Shown: in pieces, positions 6,186-11,939 of the stretch | Layout of the letters: the number at the start of each line of letters is the position of its first letter | Position numbering within the stretch: position 1 is the first letter of the stretch | Source of the DNA: Burkholderiales bacterium | Lineage (GTDB): Bacteria > Pseudomonadota > Gammaproteobacteria > Burkholderiales > Burkholderiaceae_C | Length of the DNA: 11,939 bases | Direction: 5' to 3' | Assembly (NCBI GenBank): GCA_947448105.1 | Contig: CANFNE010000051.1 | Span: 1 to 11,939, forward strand | Translations under genes and position numbers: made by a program | The notes under the pieces: model-generated | Databases searched by the model: none | What the model saw: the letters and a program-made list of their open reading frames with translations, nothing else | What the model was told of the DNA's origin: nothing

Positions 6186-7178
6186 TTAGTGGGCGCTAGG
6201 GAGCGCGTCGGGCAGATCAAAGGCCATGCCCGCCACCAGCGCAAAGCCGCGCAAAAACTCAGGCGCCGACAAGCGCTTGGCGCCGGGGCGCTGCAAGGTG
6301 TTCAGGCACAGCGCACCGTCGCCGGTTTGCACCACGATGCCTTGCGCGTCGGCACGCAGCACGGTGCCGGGTGTGTCAACCGCAGACGCGTCGTCCGCCA
6401 GCGCCTGGGCGCTCCAGACCTTGAGGGTTTCTCCCGCCACACGCGCCGAAGCGCCTGGAAACGGGTCAAAAGCGCGTACCCGGCGTGCGATCTGCGCGGC
6501 ACTTTGGCGCCAGTCGATGGCGGCCTCGCTTTTGTCAATCTTGTGGGCGTAACACACGCCGCTGTCGGGCTGGGGCGTGGCCGCCCACCCCGCCGGTTCG
6601 GCCAGCGCCTGCACCACCAGGCGCGCGCCCAGTGCGGCCAGGCGGTCGTGCAGAGTGGCAGTGGTGTCAGCAGGGTCTATGGCCATGCTTTCGCGCAGCA
6701 GCATGGCGCCGGTGTCCAGGCCCGCGTCCATTTGCATGATGGTCACACCGGTGTGGCTGTCGCCAGACTCGATGGCGCGGTGGATGGGCGCCGCGCCGCG
6801 CCAGCGCGGCAGCAGCGAGCCGTGGATATTGAGGCAGCCCCACTGGCCCGGCCCCGCCATGGCATCTAGCACCCATTGCGGCAGGATCAGGCCATAGGCC
6901 ACCACCACCATGGCGTCGGCGCCAGCGTCGGCAATGGCTTGCTGCGCCGCTTGGGCCTCTGGCGCGTATTTGCCGTCCAGGCGCAGGCCGTGGGGTTGTG
7001 CCAAGGGCAAACCGTGGTCGAGCGCGAATTGTTTGACCGCCGAGGCCTGCAACTTCATGCCGCGCCCGGCCGGTCGGTCAGGTTGCGTAAGCACCAGGGC
7101 AATGGTGTGGCCCGCAGCGTAAAGCGCCTCCAGCGCACTGCGGGCAAATTCCGGCGTACCGGCAAACACCAGCCTCAA
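6186..7178 (-). CDS. fmt: methionyl-tRNA formyltransferase
   Basis: Fmt transfers a formyl group from 10-formyl-tetrahydrofolate to Met-tRNA(fMet) for translation initiation. With the start proposed here it has 330 residues, close to the family norm. The N-terminal catalytic domain shows FAGTPEFA (5-12), QPDRPAGRG (32-40), AYGLILP (94-100) and NIHGSLLPRWRGAAPIHRA, with N117, H119 and D151 (QMDAGLDTG) matching the E. coli catalytic residues N106, H108 and D144. A C-terminal OB-fold-like domain follows (PFPGASARVAGETLKVWSA). The start is inferred to be TTG at 7176-7178, overlapping the def TGA as TTGA: it gives (M)RLVFAGTPEF, exactly where the family begins. The only alternatives upstream would add 39 unrelated residues inside def. 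Coupling with def is logical, since Def removes the formyl group that Fmt adds. Confidence 0.97.
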   Translation of the reverse strand: MRLVFAGTPEFARSALEALYAAGHTIALVLTQPDRPAGRGMKLQASAVKQFALDHGLPLAQPHGLRLDGKYAPEAQAAQQAIADAGADAMVVVAYGLILPQWVLDAMAGPGQWGCLNIHGSLLPRWRGAAPIHRAIESGDSHTGVTIMQMDAGLDTGAMLLRESMAIDPADTTATLHDRLAALGARLVVQALAEPAGWAATPQPDSGVCYAHKIDKSEAAIDWRQSAAQIARRVRAFDPFPGASARVAGETLKVWSAQALADDASAVDTPGTVLRADAQGIVVQTGDGALCLNTLQRPGAKRLSAPEFLRGFALVAGMAFDLPDALPSAH

Positions 7179-7684
7179 CGCGCGTCCTCGCGCTGGGCTT
7201 TGAGCATTTTGGTTTTGATACGGTTGCGCTTGAGGGGCGAGAGGTATTCCACAAATACTTTGCCCATCAAATGGTCCATCTCGTGCTGGATACACACGGC
7301 CAGCAGCTCTTGCGCCTCAATCACGCGGCTTTGGCCCTGGTCGTCCAACGCGCGCACGTGCACCGCGTTGTGCCGGTTCACACCGTCGTAAATGCCGGGC
7401 ACCGACAGGCAACCTTCTTCGTTCAGGTGGGTTTCCGGGCTGGTCCAGACCAGCTCGGGATTGACCAGCACCAGCGGCTGGTCGCGCTCTTGGGACACGT
7501 CGATCACGATCACGCGCTCGTGCACGTCCACCTGGCTGGCCGCCAGGCCAATACCGCTGGCGTCGTACATGGTCTCGAGCATGTCACGCACGAGTTGCGC
7601 AATGCGGGCGTCCACGCTAGCGACCGGCTTGGCCACGGTGTGCAGACGGCGGTCTGGGTAGGTAAGGATGGGAAGTAAAGCCAT
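7175..7684 (-). CDS. def: peptide deformylase
   Basis: Def is a cytosolic metalloenzyme, usually with Fe2+, that removes the N-formyl group from nascent proteins. It has 169 residues. The three family motifs are intact: GIGLAASQ (44-51), EGCLS (90-94) with metal ligand Cys92, and HEMDH (134-138) with ligands His134 and His138 and catalytic Glu135. The C-terminus is basic (LKRNRIKTKMLKAQ). The ATG at 7682-7684 gives MALLPILTYPDRRL, the usual opening. The spacer before it is AT-rich (GATTATTTTTTCGGCACC) with no clear Shine-Dalgarno sequence. It is the first gene of the minus-strand cluster def-fmt-azlC-azlD and is divergent from the exported protein at 7825; a possible promoter is listed separately. 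Confidence 0.97.
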   Translation of the reverse strand: MALLPILTYPDRRLHTVAKPVASVDARIAQLVRDMLETMYDASGIGLAASQVDVHERVIVIDVSQERDQPLVLVNPELVWTSPETHLNEEGCLSVPGIYDGVNRHNAVHVRALDDQGQSRVIEAQELLAVCIQHEMDHLMGKVFVEYLSPLKRNRIKTKMLKAQREDAR

Positions 7685-7718
7685 GGTGCCGAAAAAATAA
7701 TCTGCACATTTTCGCCTT

Positions 7719-7749
7719 TTTATAGCGACTTACAGGCAAGAAGTAACAA
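7719..7749 (-). promoter_or_regulatory. candidate promoter of the def-fmt cluster
   Basis: The minus strand carries TATAAA (7724-7719) as a -10 box, 34 nt before the def ATG. TTGTTA (7749-7744) could be the -35 box at a long 19-nt spacing, or TTACTT at 16 nt. This is the only AT-rich box pair in the divergent spacer on this strand; it is judged by eye only. Confidence 0.35.
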
Positions 7750-7792
7750 AACCGTGCGGCAGCGCACCAGATTCGCGGTAATAATTAGCAAA

Positions 7793-7807
7793 ACAACAAT
7801 CTGTTGT
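7793..7807. repeat. 15-bp inverted repeat in the leader of the exported-protein gene
   Basis: ACAACA and TGTTGT form a perfect 6-bp dyad around ATC, 18 nt upstream of the ATG at 7825. It could be an operator or a small RNA stem just ahead of the AGGGA ribosome binding site (7812-7816). It could also be chance. Confidence 0.35.
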
Positions 7808-7824
7808 ATTCAGGGACCCACCGC

Positions 7825-8751
7825 ATGCCAATATGGACTCCAACCCGCGGCGCTTTGCATCTGTTCGTCGCCGTGCTGCTGGCATCGGCTGGCACGGCCC
7901 AAGCGCAAACAGACACAGCGCCATCGGTTGACGCACCGCCCACAGAGCACCTGTCGCCCCGGGAACGCAGCGAGCCCCTGCCGCCGCCTTTGACCAGTGC
8001 CATCAAGCGCAATCTCATTGAGCCCTTTTTGGCCGAGCCCATGGTGATCGATGAAGCCGCCGTGCTGGCCGCGCCGCGCATCGTCGCAACGCAGGAAGGC
8101 CGCGTGCTGCTTTCACGGGGCGACCGGGCGTATGCCCGCAGCACGATGGGGGAACCGCTGGAACTCAGTGCGCTAGGCGAGCAGCGCTTTAGTGTCTTTC
8201 GCAACGCCAGGCCCCTCAAAGACCCCGGCACAGGCGCGGCACTCGGCTTCGAAGCCCAGTTCATCGGCAGCGCCGTCTTGCTGGGCAGCGAAGGCAGCGA
8301 AACCATTCAAGAAGACGGCAAGGAGGTGCAACGCGCCGTACCAGCCGCCATTTTGATTACCAGCGCCAAGGAAGAAATACGGACAGGCGACCGCCTGCTG
8401 GTGCGCGCGCCCGAGCGCCGGGATCCGCTGGTTCCACACCCGGCGACCCCGGGTACGGCGGCACAGGTCATTTCCGTTTACGGTAGCGCGGCGATCAACG
8501 CGGGCTCCAACCAGGTGGTGGTGCTCAACCGGGGTAGTGCCGACGGCCTGGCACCGGGCCACGTCATGGCCATCCAAAAGCGCCGGGTGCAGACGACCGA
8601 AAAAAGTGACCCGACCCGTACCCCGCTGCTTTTGCCCGAAGAACGCAACGGACTGGCCATGGTGTTTCTGAGCTTTGAGAAGGTGGCCTACGCGCTGGTC
8701 GTGCAAGTGACAGATTCAGTGCGCGTGGGCGACCGACTGACGGCCCCTTGA
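7825..8751 (+). CDS. exported protein related to the LysM-domain protein of the def-dprA locus, LysM not visible
   Basis: The 308-residue product starts at ATG 7825 with AGGGA eight bases ahead. A signal peptide is clear: MPIWTPTRGALHLFVAVLLA followed by SAGTAQA, with likely cleavage after residue 27. A short Pro-rich stretch (30-57) leads into LIEPFLAEPMVIDEA (64-78), PRIVATQEGRVLLSRGDRAY (84-103) and C-terminal segments such as NQVVVLNRGSADGLAPGH. I recall these motifs from betaproteobacterial proteins annotated as LysM peptidoglycan-binding, encoded between def and dprA. Those normally carry a LysM (GDTLWxIS) after the signal peptide; I see none here, and the linker is too short to hold one. 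Its likely place is the periplasm; the role is unknown. It precedes dprA by 28 nt and is divergent from def. An in-frame TTG at 7804 is a worse start. Confidence 0.85.
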   Translation: MPIWTPTRGALHLFVAVLLASAGTAQAQTDTAPSVDAPPTEHLSPRERSEPLPPPLTSAIKRNLIEPFLAEPMVIDEAAVLAAPRIVATQEGRVLLSRGDRAYARSTMGEPLELSALGEQRFSVFRNARPLKDPGTGAALGFEAQFIGSAVLLGSEGSETIQEDGKEVQRAVPAAILITSAKEEIRTGDRLLVRAPERRDPLVPHPATPGTAAQVISVYGSAAINAGSNQVVVLNRGSADGLAPGHVMAIQKRRVQTTEKSDPTRTPLLLPEERNGLAMVFLSFEKVAYALVVQVTDSVRVGDRLTAP

Positions 8752-8779
8752 GCGCCCGTTTCAGCTTGGCCGCCCACCC

Positions 8780-9982
8780 ATGATCGCCCCCTTGGAACGT
8801 GATGAACTTGCGCCCTGGTTGCGCTTGCAGCTCACGGCGGGCATCGGCAATGCAACAGCACGCAAATTGATGACGGCGTTTGGGCTTCCGGTTCAAGTTT
8901 TTGCCCAAGACCTAGAGGCGCTGCGCCAGGTGGTGAACCCGGCGCAAGCCCTAGCGCTGTTGCAGTTACCCGAAGGTTTTGCCGACGCGCTGCAAACCAC
9001 CTGGGACTGGCTGCGGGCAGCCCCCCTGCAACGTCGGGTGCTGACCTTGGCCGACGCAGGCTATCCGGCAGCGCTATTGAACACAGAAGACCCGCCGCTG
9101 CTGCTGTACGCCATGGGACACAGCGCGGCCTGGCTGCCTGGTGCCCTGGACGCCCTGCGCTGCGTGGCCATCGTGGGCAGCCGCAACCCCACCCCGCAAG
9201 GTGCGCAAAATGCCCACGCGTTTGGCTACGCCCTGGCACAAAGCGGCGTGACCGTCGTATCTGGCATGGCGCTTGGGGTCGATGGCGCCGCGCACCAAGG
9301 CGCGCTCAAAGGCGCGACGCAAAGCCCACTTGGTCGTGGGGATGGCGCAGAGGGCGTGCAGATTGCCACCATCGCTGTCGTAGGCACCGGGCTAGACCGG
9401 GTCTACCCCAGGCAGCACCGTTCGCTGGCCCAGCAGATCGCCACGCAGGGCTTGCTGCTCAGCGAATACCCGCTGGGCACGCCACCGCTGGCAGCCAATT
9501 TTCCGCAACGCAACCGCATCATTTCGGCCCTGTCCTTGGGTACGCTGGTGGTAGAAGCAGCCTTGCAATCGGGCTCCTTGATTACTGCGCGCTTCGCGCT
9601 GGAGCAGGGCAAAGATGTGTTTGCGATTCCCGGCTCTATCCACAGCACGCAGTCGCGCGGTTGCCATGCGCTCATTAAACAAGGTGCCAAACTGGTCGAA
9701 AGTGCGCAAGACGTGCTCGAAGAAATCGCAGCCTTCACGCCAAGGCCGATGACCGATTGCCCCTCGCCCGAGCCCGCATTGCGCGACGAAGTTACACACC
9801 TGCCGGAGGAACAACGCAGCTTGGTCGAGGCCCTGGGCTATGACCCTTGCGGCCTGGACGCCCTGCAGGCCCGCACCGGACTGGATACCGCCCGTTTACA
9901 GGCCGAACTGATGGGTCTGGAATTGCAAGGCTGGGTGCTGCGTTTGCCTGGGGGTCTGTTCCAACGCCAAGCCAGGGTTTAA
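8780..9982 (+). CDS. dprA: DNA-processing protein DprA (Smf)
   Basis: DprA is a cytosolic single-stranded-DNA-binding protein that protects incoming DNA and loads RecA during natural transformation. It has 400 residues. An N-terminal helix-hairpin-helix-like region (WLRLQLTAGIGNATARKL, 13-30) is followed by the Rossmann-like core: VAIVGSRNPTPQG (129-141), SGMALGVDGAAHQGAL (161-176), GTGLDRVYP (202-210), SEYPLGTPPLAANFPQRNR (228-246), GSLITARFALEQGKDVFAI (265-283). The C-terminus (about 341-395) fits the winged-helix DML1-like domain. Residues 178-195 (ATQSPLGRGDGAEGVQIA) look like an insert between the GAL motif and the following beta-strand; variable loops occur there in relatives. ATG 8780 is preceded by little Shine-Dalgarno signal and follows the exported-protein gene by 28 nt, so cotranscription is likely. 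Presence of dprA alone does not prove competence. Confidence 0.96.
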   Translation: MIAPLERDELAPWLRLQLTAGIGNATARKLMTAFGLPVQVFAQDLEALRQVVNPAQALALLQLPEGFADALQTTWDWLRAAPLQRRVLTLADAGYPAALLNTEDPPLLLYAMGHSAAWLPGALDALRCVAIVGSRNPTPQGAQNAHAFGYALAQSGVTVVSGMALGVDGAAHQGALKGATQSPLGRGDGAEGVQIATIAVVGTGLDRVYPRQHRSLAQQIATQGLLLSEYPLGTPPLAANFPQRNRIISALSLGTLVVEAALQSGSLITARFALEQGKDVFAIPGSIHSTQSRGCHALIKQGAKLVESAQDVLEEIAAFTPRPMTDCPSPEPALRDEVTHLPEEQRSLVEALGYDPCGLDALQARTGLDTARLQAELMGLELQGWVLRLPGGLFQRQARV

Positions 9983-10071
9983 AACCAGGGTAAACGTTTA
10001 AACTCCCAAATACTTGCCTAATTAAAAATTAAAATATTGAATTTATTCATAACAAGCCAGCGAAGATATTT
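9976..10071 (+). promoter_or_regulatory. AT-rich, dyad-containing promoter region of the HTH-receiver gene
   Basis: The spacer between dprA and the next gene is sharply AT-rich against its surroundings. It holds GGTTT-A-AAACC (9976-9986, overlapping the dprA stop), the perfect palindrome TAAACGTTTA (9991-10000) immediately followed by AAC, which makes a second palindrome GTTTAAAC, and TGAAT-TT-ATTCA (10038-10049). TTGCCT (10014-10019) is a possible -35 box, with TATTGA (10035-10040) or TTGAAT (10037-10042) as poor -10 candidates. GAAG at 10062-10065 can serve as ribosome binding site. The dyads are plausible operators, perhaps for the downstream regulator itself. Confidence 0.45.
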
Positions 10072-10665
10072 ATGTCCACTCCCGAAACCTCTGACATCCT
10101 CACTACCCAGCAAGCGGCGCGTCTATTGGGCTTGTCCACCACGACGGTGCAGAAAATGGTTGCCAATGGGGAGCTTGATGCGTGGGTCACCTCGGGGGGA
10201 CACCGGCGCATTTACCGCGCCGCAGTGGAAAAGATGATGCCCACGCGCCCGGACGGTCACTATTCCAATGCGCCGCGCGCGCTGCGGGTGTTGCTGGCAG
10301 AAGACGACGCCTTGCAAGTGGCGTACTTTGATTCGCTGGTCAAGCGCTGCGGCCACCCGGTGTCGCTGGCGGTGGCAGCGGACGGCTCGCAAGCGCTGAT
10401 CCAGATTGAGCGCCAGCGCCCTGACCTGGTCGTGACCGACCTGATGATGCGCCCCTTTGACGGCTACCAGCTTGTCCGTGCGCTGGCCACAGAAACCGAG
10501 TACCACACGATTGACGTGTTGGTGGTCACCGCCAAAAGCCCCGAAGACGCGCGCTCCGACGGCGCGCTTCCTCCTTGGGTGACGGTGTACCAAAAACCCG
10601 TGCAAGTGGAACGCCTGGTGGGCTATCTCGAGGCTCTCAGCGGGCGCATCGCCCGCGGCGTGTAA
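10072..10665 (+). CDS. response regulator with N-terminal excisionase/MerR-like HTH and C-terminal receiver domain
   Basis: The protein has 197 residues. Residues 10-50 form a helix-turn-helix of the excisionase/MerR type: LTTQQAARLLGLSTTTVQKM, then VTSGGHRRIYR, the wing-like GGHRR motif of such DNA-binding domains. A short linker leads to a receiver domain (about 71-190) with the full phosphorylation set: acidic pocket E77-D78-D79 (LLAEDDA), phospho-acceptor D123 (VVTDLMMRPFDG), switch T153 (VVTAKS) and K175 (YQKPV). It should be a phosphorylatable transcription factor with the domain order reversed from OmpR/NarL types. No histidine kinase is in the window, so it is an orphan here. ATG 10072 fits GAAG six bases upstream. 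The C-terminus (GRIARGV) is encoded by the first copy of a tandem repeat. The domain calls are firm; target genes are unknown. Confidence 0.93.
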   Translation: MSTPETSDILTTQQAARLLGLSTTTVQKMVANGELDAWVTSGGHRRIYRAAVEKMMPTRPDGHYSNAPRALRVLLAEDDALQVAYFDSLVKRCGHPVSLAVAADGSQALIQIERQRPDLVVTDLMMRPFDGYQLVRALATETEYHTIDVLVVTAKSPEDARSDGALPPWVTVYQKPVQVERLVGYLEALSGRIARGV

Positions 10666-10692
10666 GTTCCCGGGCGCATCGCCCGCAGCGTG
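10640..10692. repeat. tandem 22-bp repeat, period 30 bp, each copy a GC-rich hairpin
   Basis: CGGGCGCATCGCCCGC plus GGCGTG at 10641-10662 recurs at 10671-10692 with one mismatch (G10657 versus A10687). The 30-bp period is a multiple of three. Each copy contains a CGGGCG/CGCCCG stem with a CAT loop; the first extends to 7 bp (10640-10646 with 10650-10656). The pair straddles the stop codon of the HTH-receiver gene and reaches to 6 bp from the convergent secF stop, so it may act as a bidirectional transcription stop, although neither side has a U-tract. Confidence 0.8.
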
Positions 10693-10697
10693 AATTT

Positions 10698-11651
10698 CTA
10701 GACAGTAGCCCCGGCGTTCGGATCGCTCGGGTCATTGTCTTTCTTGACCGGCGCCTTGATCAGGTCTTCGCGCTGAATTCCCAGCCACATGGCAATGGCG
10801 GCGGCCACAAACACCGACGAATAGATGCCAAACAAGATGCCAATGGTCAGCGCCAGCGCAAAGTAGTGCAGCGTGGCACCGCCAAACAAGAGCATGGACA
10901 ACACCATCATTTGCGTGCAGCCGTGGGTGATGATGGTGCGGCTGATGGTGGAGGTGATCGCGTTGTCGATGATTTCCTGCGTGTCCATGCGGCGGTAACG
11001 GCGGAAGTTCTCGCGGATCCGGTCAAAAATCACCACCGATTCATTGACCGAATAACCCAGCACCGCCAGCACGGCGGCCAGCACGGGCAGTGAAAACTCC
11101 CACTGGAAGAATGCGAAAAATCCCAGAATGATGATCACATCGTGCAAGTTTGCAATGATGGCGGCCACCGCAAATTTCCATTCAAAGCGGATCGCCAAGT
11201 ACAGCATGATGCCCACCACCACAAAGGCCAGCGCCTTGAGGCCGTCAGTGGCCAGTTCGTCGCCCACCTGCGGGCCGACAAACTCGGTGCGGCGCAGGGT
11301 GGCGCTCGGGTCCAGCGCCTTGAGAGCGGCGAGCACTTTTTCGCTCTGCGCGCCCGAGGTACTGCCCTTTTGCACCGGCATGCGGATCAGCACGTCTTGC
11401 GCGGTGCCAAAGTTTTGCACCTGCACGTCTTTCAGACCCAGCGCGTCCACGCTGCTGCGAATGGCTTGCAAGTCAGCGCTTTGGCTGTAGCCCACTTCCA
11501 TCAGCGTGCCGCCGGTGAACTCCACCGACAAATGCAGGCCGCGCGAGAACAAGAAAAACACGGCGGCCAGGAACGTGATCAAGGAGACCAGGTTGAACGC
11601 CAGCGCGTTCTTCATGAACGGGATGTCGCGGCGGATTTTGAAAAATTCCAT
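10698..11651 (-). CDS. secF: protein translocase subunit SecF
   Basis: SecF works with SecD in the inner membrane and uses the proton motive force to pull preproteins through SecYEG on the periplasmic side. It has 317 residues. TM1 is at about 19-37, followed by the periplasmic P1 head with EFTGGTLMEV (44-53), then VGPQVG (125-130) before a block of five TM segments: about 136-153, 160-182, 187-208, 245-262, 265-290. The signature LGYSVNESVVIFDRIREN (198-215) is intact. A short polar, Asp/Lys-rich tail ends the protein. The ATG at 11649-11651 lies 2 nt after the secD stop, with GGAG eight bases upstream inside secD, so the two are cotranscribed. It converges on the HTH-receiver gene with a 32-nt gap. 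Confidence 0.97.
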   Translation of the reverse strand: MEFFKIRRDIPFMKNALAFNLVSLITFLAAVFFLFSRGLHLSVEFTGGTLMEVGYSQSADLQAIRSSVDALGLKDVQVQNFGTAQDVLIRMPVQKGSTSGAQSEKVLAALKALDPSATLRRTEFVGPQVGDELATDGLKALAFVVVGIMLYLAIRFEWKFAVAAIIANLHDVIIILGFFAFFQWEFSLPVLAAVLAVLGYSVNESVVIFDRIRENFRRYRRMDTQEIIDNAITSTISRTIITHGCTQMMVLSMLLFGGATLHYFALALTIGILFGIYSSVFVAAAIAMWLGIQREDLIKAPVKKDNDPSDPNAGATV

Positions 11652-11653
11652 GC

Positions 11654-11939
11654 TTATTTCTCCACAGCGTTGGGGTTGGCGACAGCCGAGCCGGCCGCAG
11701 CGCCGTCAGGGCGCCAGACGGTGCCAATCGACACGCTTTTGAGTTTCTTTTGGCGGCCGTACCAAAGGTTGACCACGCCGCGTGAGAAAAACACACCCGA
11801 GAACATGCTGGTCAAAATCCCCAGGCAATGCACCACGGCAAAGCCGCGCACCGGGCCGGAGCCAAAGGCCAACAAAGCCAAGCCCGCAATCAGGGTGGTC
11901 ACGTTGGAGTCAAGAATGGTGGCCCAAGCACGGTCGTAA
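11654..11939 (-). CDS. secD: protein translocase subunit SecD, C-terminal part (runs off the right edge)
   Basis: Ninety-four codons before the TAA at 11654-11656 are visible and the frame is open to the window edge. The sequence YDRAWATILDSNVTTLIAGL, then FGSGPVRGFAVVHCLGILTS and MFSGVFFSRGVVNLWYG, matches the last two transmembrane helices of SecD, including the DSN(V/I)TTLI and GPVRGFAV signatures. About 28 residues follow the last helix (KKLKSVSIGTVWRPDGAAAG then SAVANPNAVEK), an Ala-rich tail of no known role. Most of the gene lies upstream, outside the window, where yajC would be expected. A GTG at 11902 in the frame is an internal valine, not a start. Confidence 0.95.
   Translation of the reverse strand, partial: YDRAWATILDSNVTTLIAGLALLAFGSGPVRGFAVVHCLGILTSMFSGVFFSRGVVNLWYGRQKKLKSVSIGTVWRPDGAAAGSAVANPNAVEK

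Noticed and set aside
7179..7295. N-terminal extension of fmt by 39 residues into def
   Set aside because: It would overlap def by 120 nt and precede the conserved N-terminus (RLVFAGTPEF) with unrelated sequence.
1..11939. tRNA, rRNA, CRISPR array, insertion sequence, prophage, toxin-antitoxin or anti-phage system
   Set aside because: Reading the intergenic gaps and the proteins showed no cloverleaf, no regularly spaced repeats beyond the two-copy repeat at 10641-10692, no transposase or integrase, and no defence-related domains. The excisionase-like HTH at 10072 is part of a receiver-domain regulator, not of a mobile element.

Overview
The window is a high-GC bacterial chromosome segment that looks like a member of the Betaproteobacteria, most likely the order Burkholderiales and family Comamonadaceae (Rhodoferax/Acidovorax-like). 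This rests on the DUF3567-like and DUF3108 genes with their small companion, the Tat-exported high-potential iron-sulfur protein, and the def/fmt and dprA arrangement. The assignment is from recalled gene content and was not tested by a search. I see no rRNA, tRNA, CRISPR array, insertion sequence, prophage or integron. The region is mostly housekeeping.

Layout, left to right. Bases 1-150 (-) are the start of a DUF3567-like gene that leaves the window. Bases 228-3155 (-) hold a compact set: a RhlE-type DEAD-box RNA helicase, a small conserved hypothetical gene, and a DUF3108 protein with one membrane anchor and a long Pro/Ala linker; the last two are separated by 1 nt. A hairpin-plus-U-tract terminator at 3230-3274 closes the upstream HiPIP gene (3300-3605, -). 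Bases 3775-4968 (-) encode phosphoglycerate kinase. Bases 5057-7684 (-) form a tight cluster def-fmt-azlC-azlD: peptide deformylase and Met-tRNA formyltransferase (removal and addition of the formyl group at protein N-termini) followed by a two-component branched-chain amino acid exporter. fmt appears to start at a TTG that overlaps the def stop.

A divergent intergenic region (7685-7824) separates def from a + strand pair: an exported protein that resembles the LysM-domain protein usually found at this locus but shows no LysM motif, and dprA (DNA uptake and recombination). After an AT-rich, dyad-containing spacer comes a small + strand regulator with an N-terminal excisionase/MerR-like helix-turn-helix fused to a C-terminal receiver domain. 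It converges on secF (-), which follows the C-terminal end of secD (-) at the right edge. The convergent junction carries a tandem 22-bp repeat, 30 bp apart and in frame, with each copy forming a GC-rich hairpin.

The items most worth a second look are the HTH-receiver regulator with its dyad-rich promoter region, the in-frame duplicated hairpin at its stop codon, the apparent LysM loss, and the G-run clusters in the DUF3108 linker. I found no convincing evidence of an entirely new multi-gene system.
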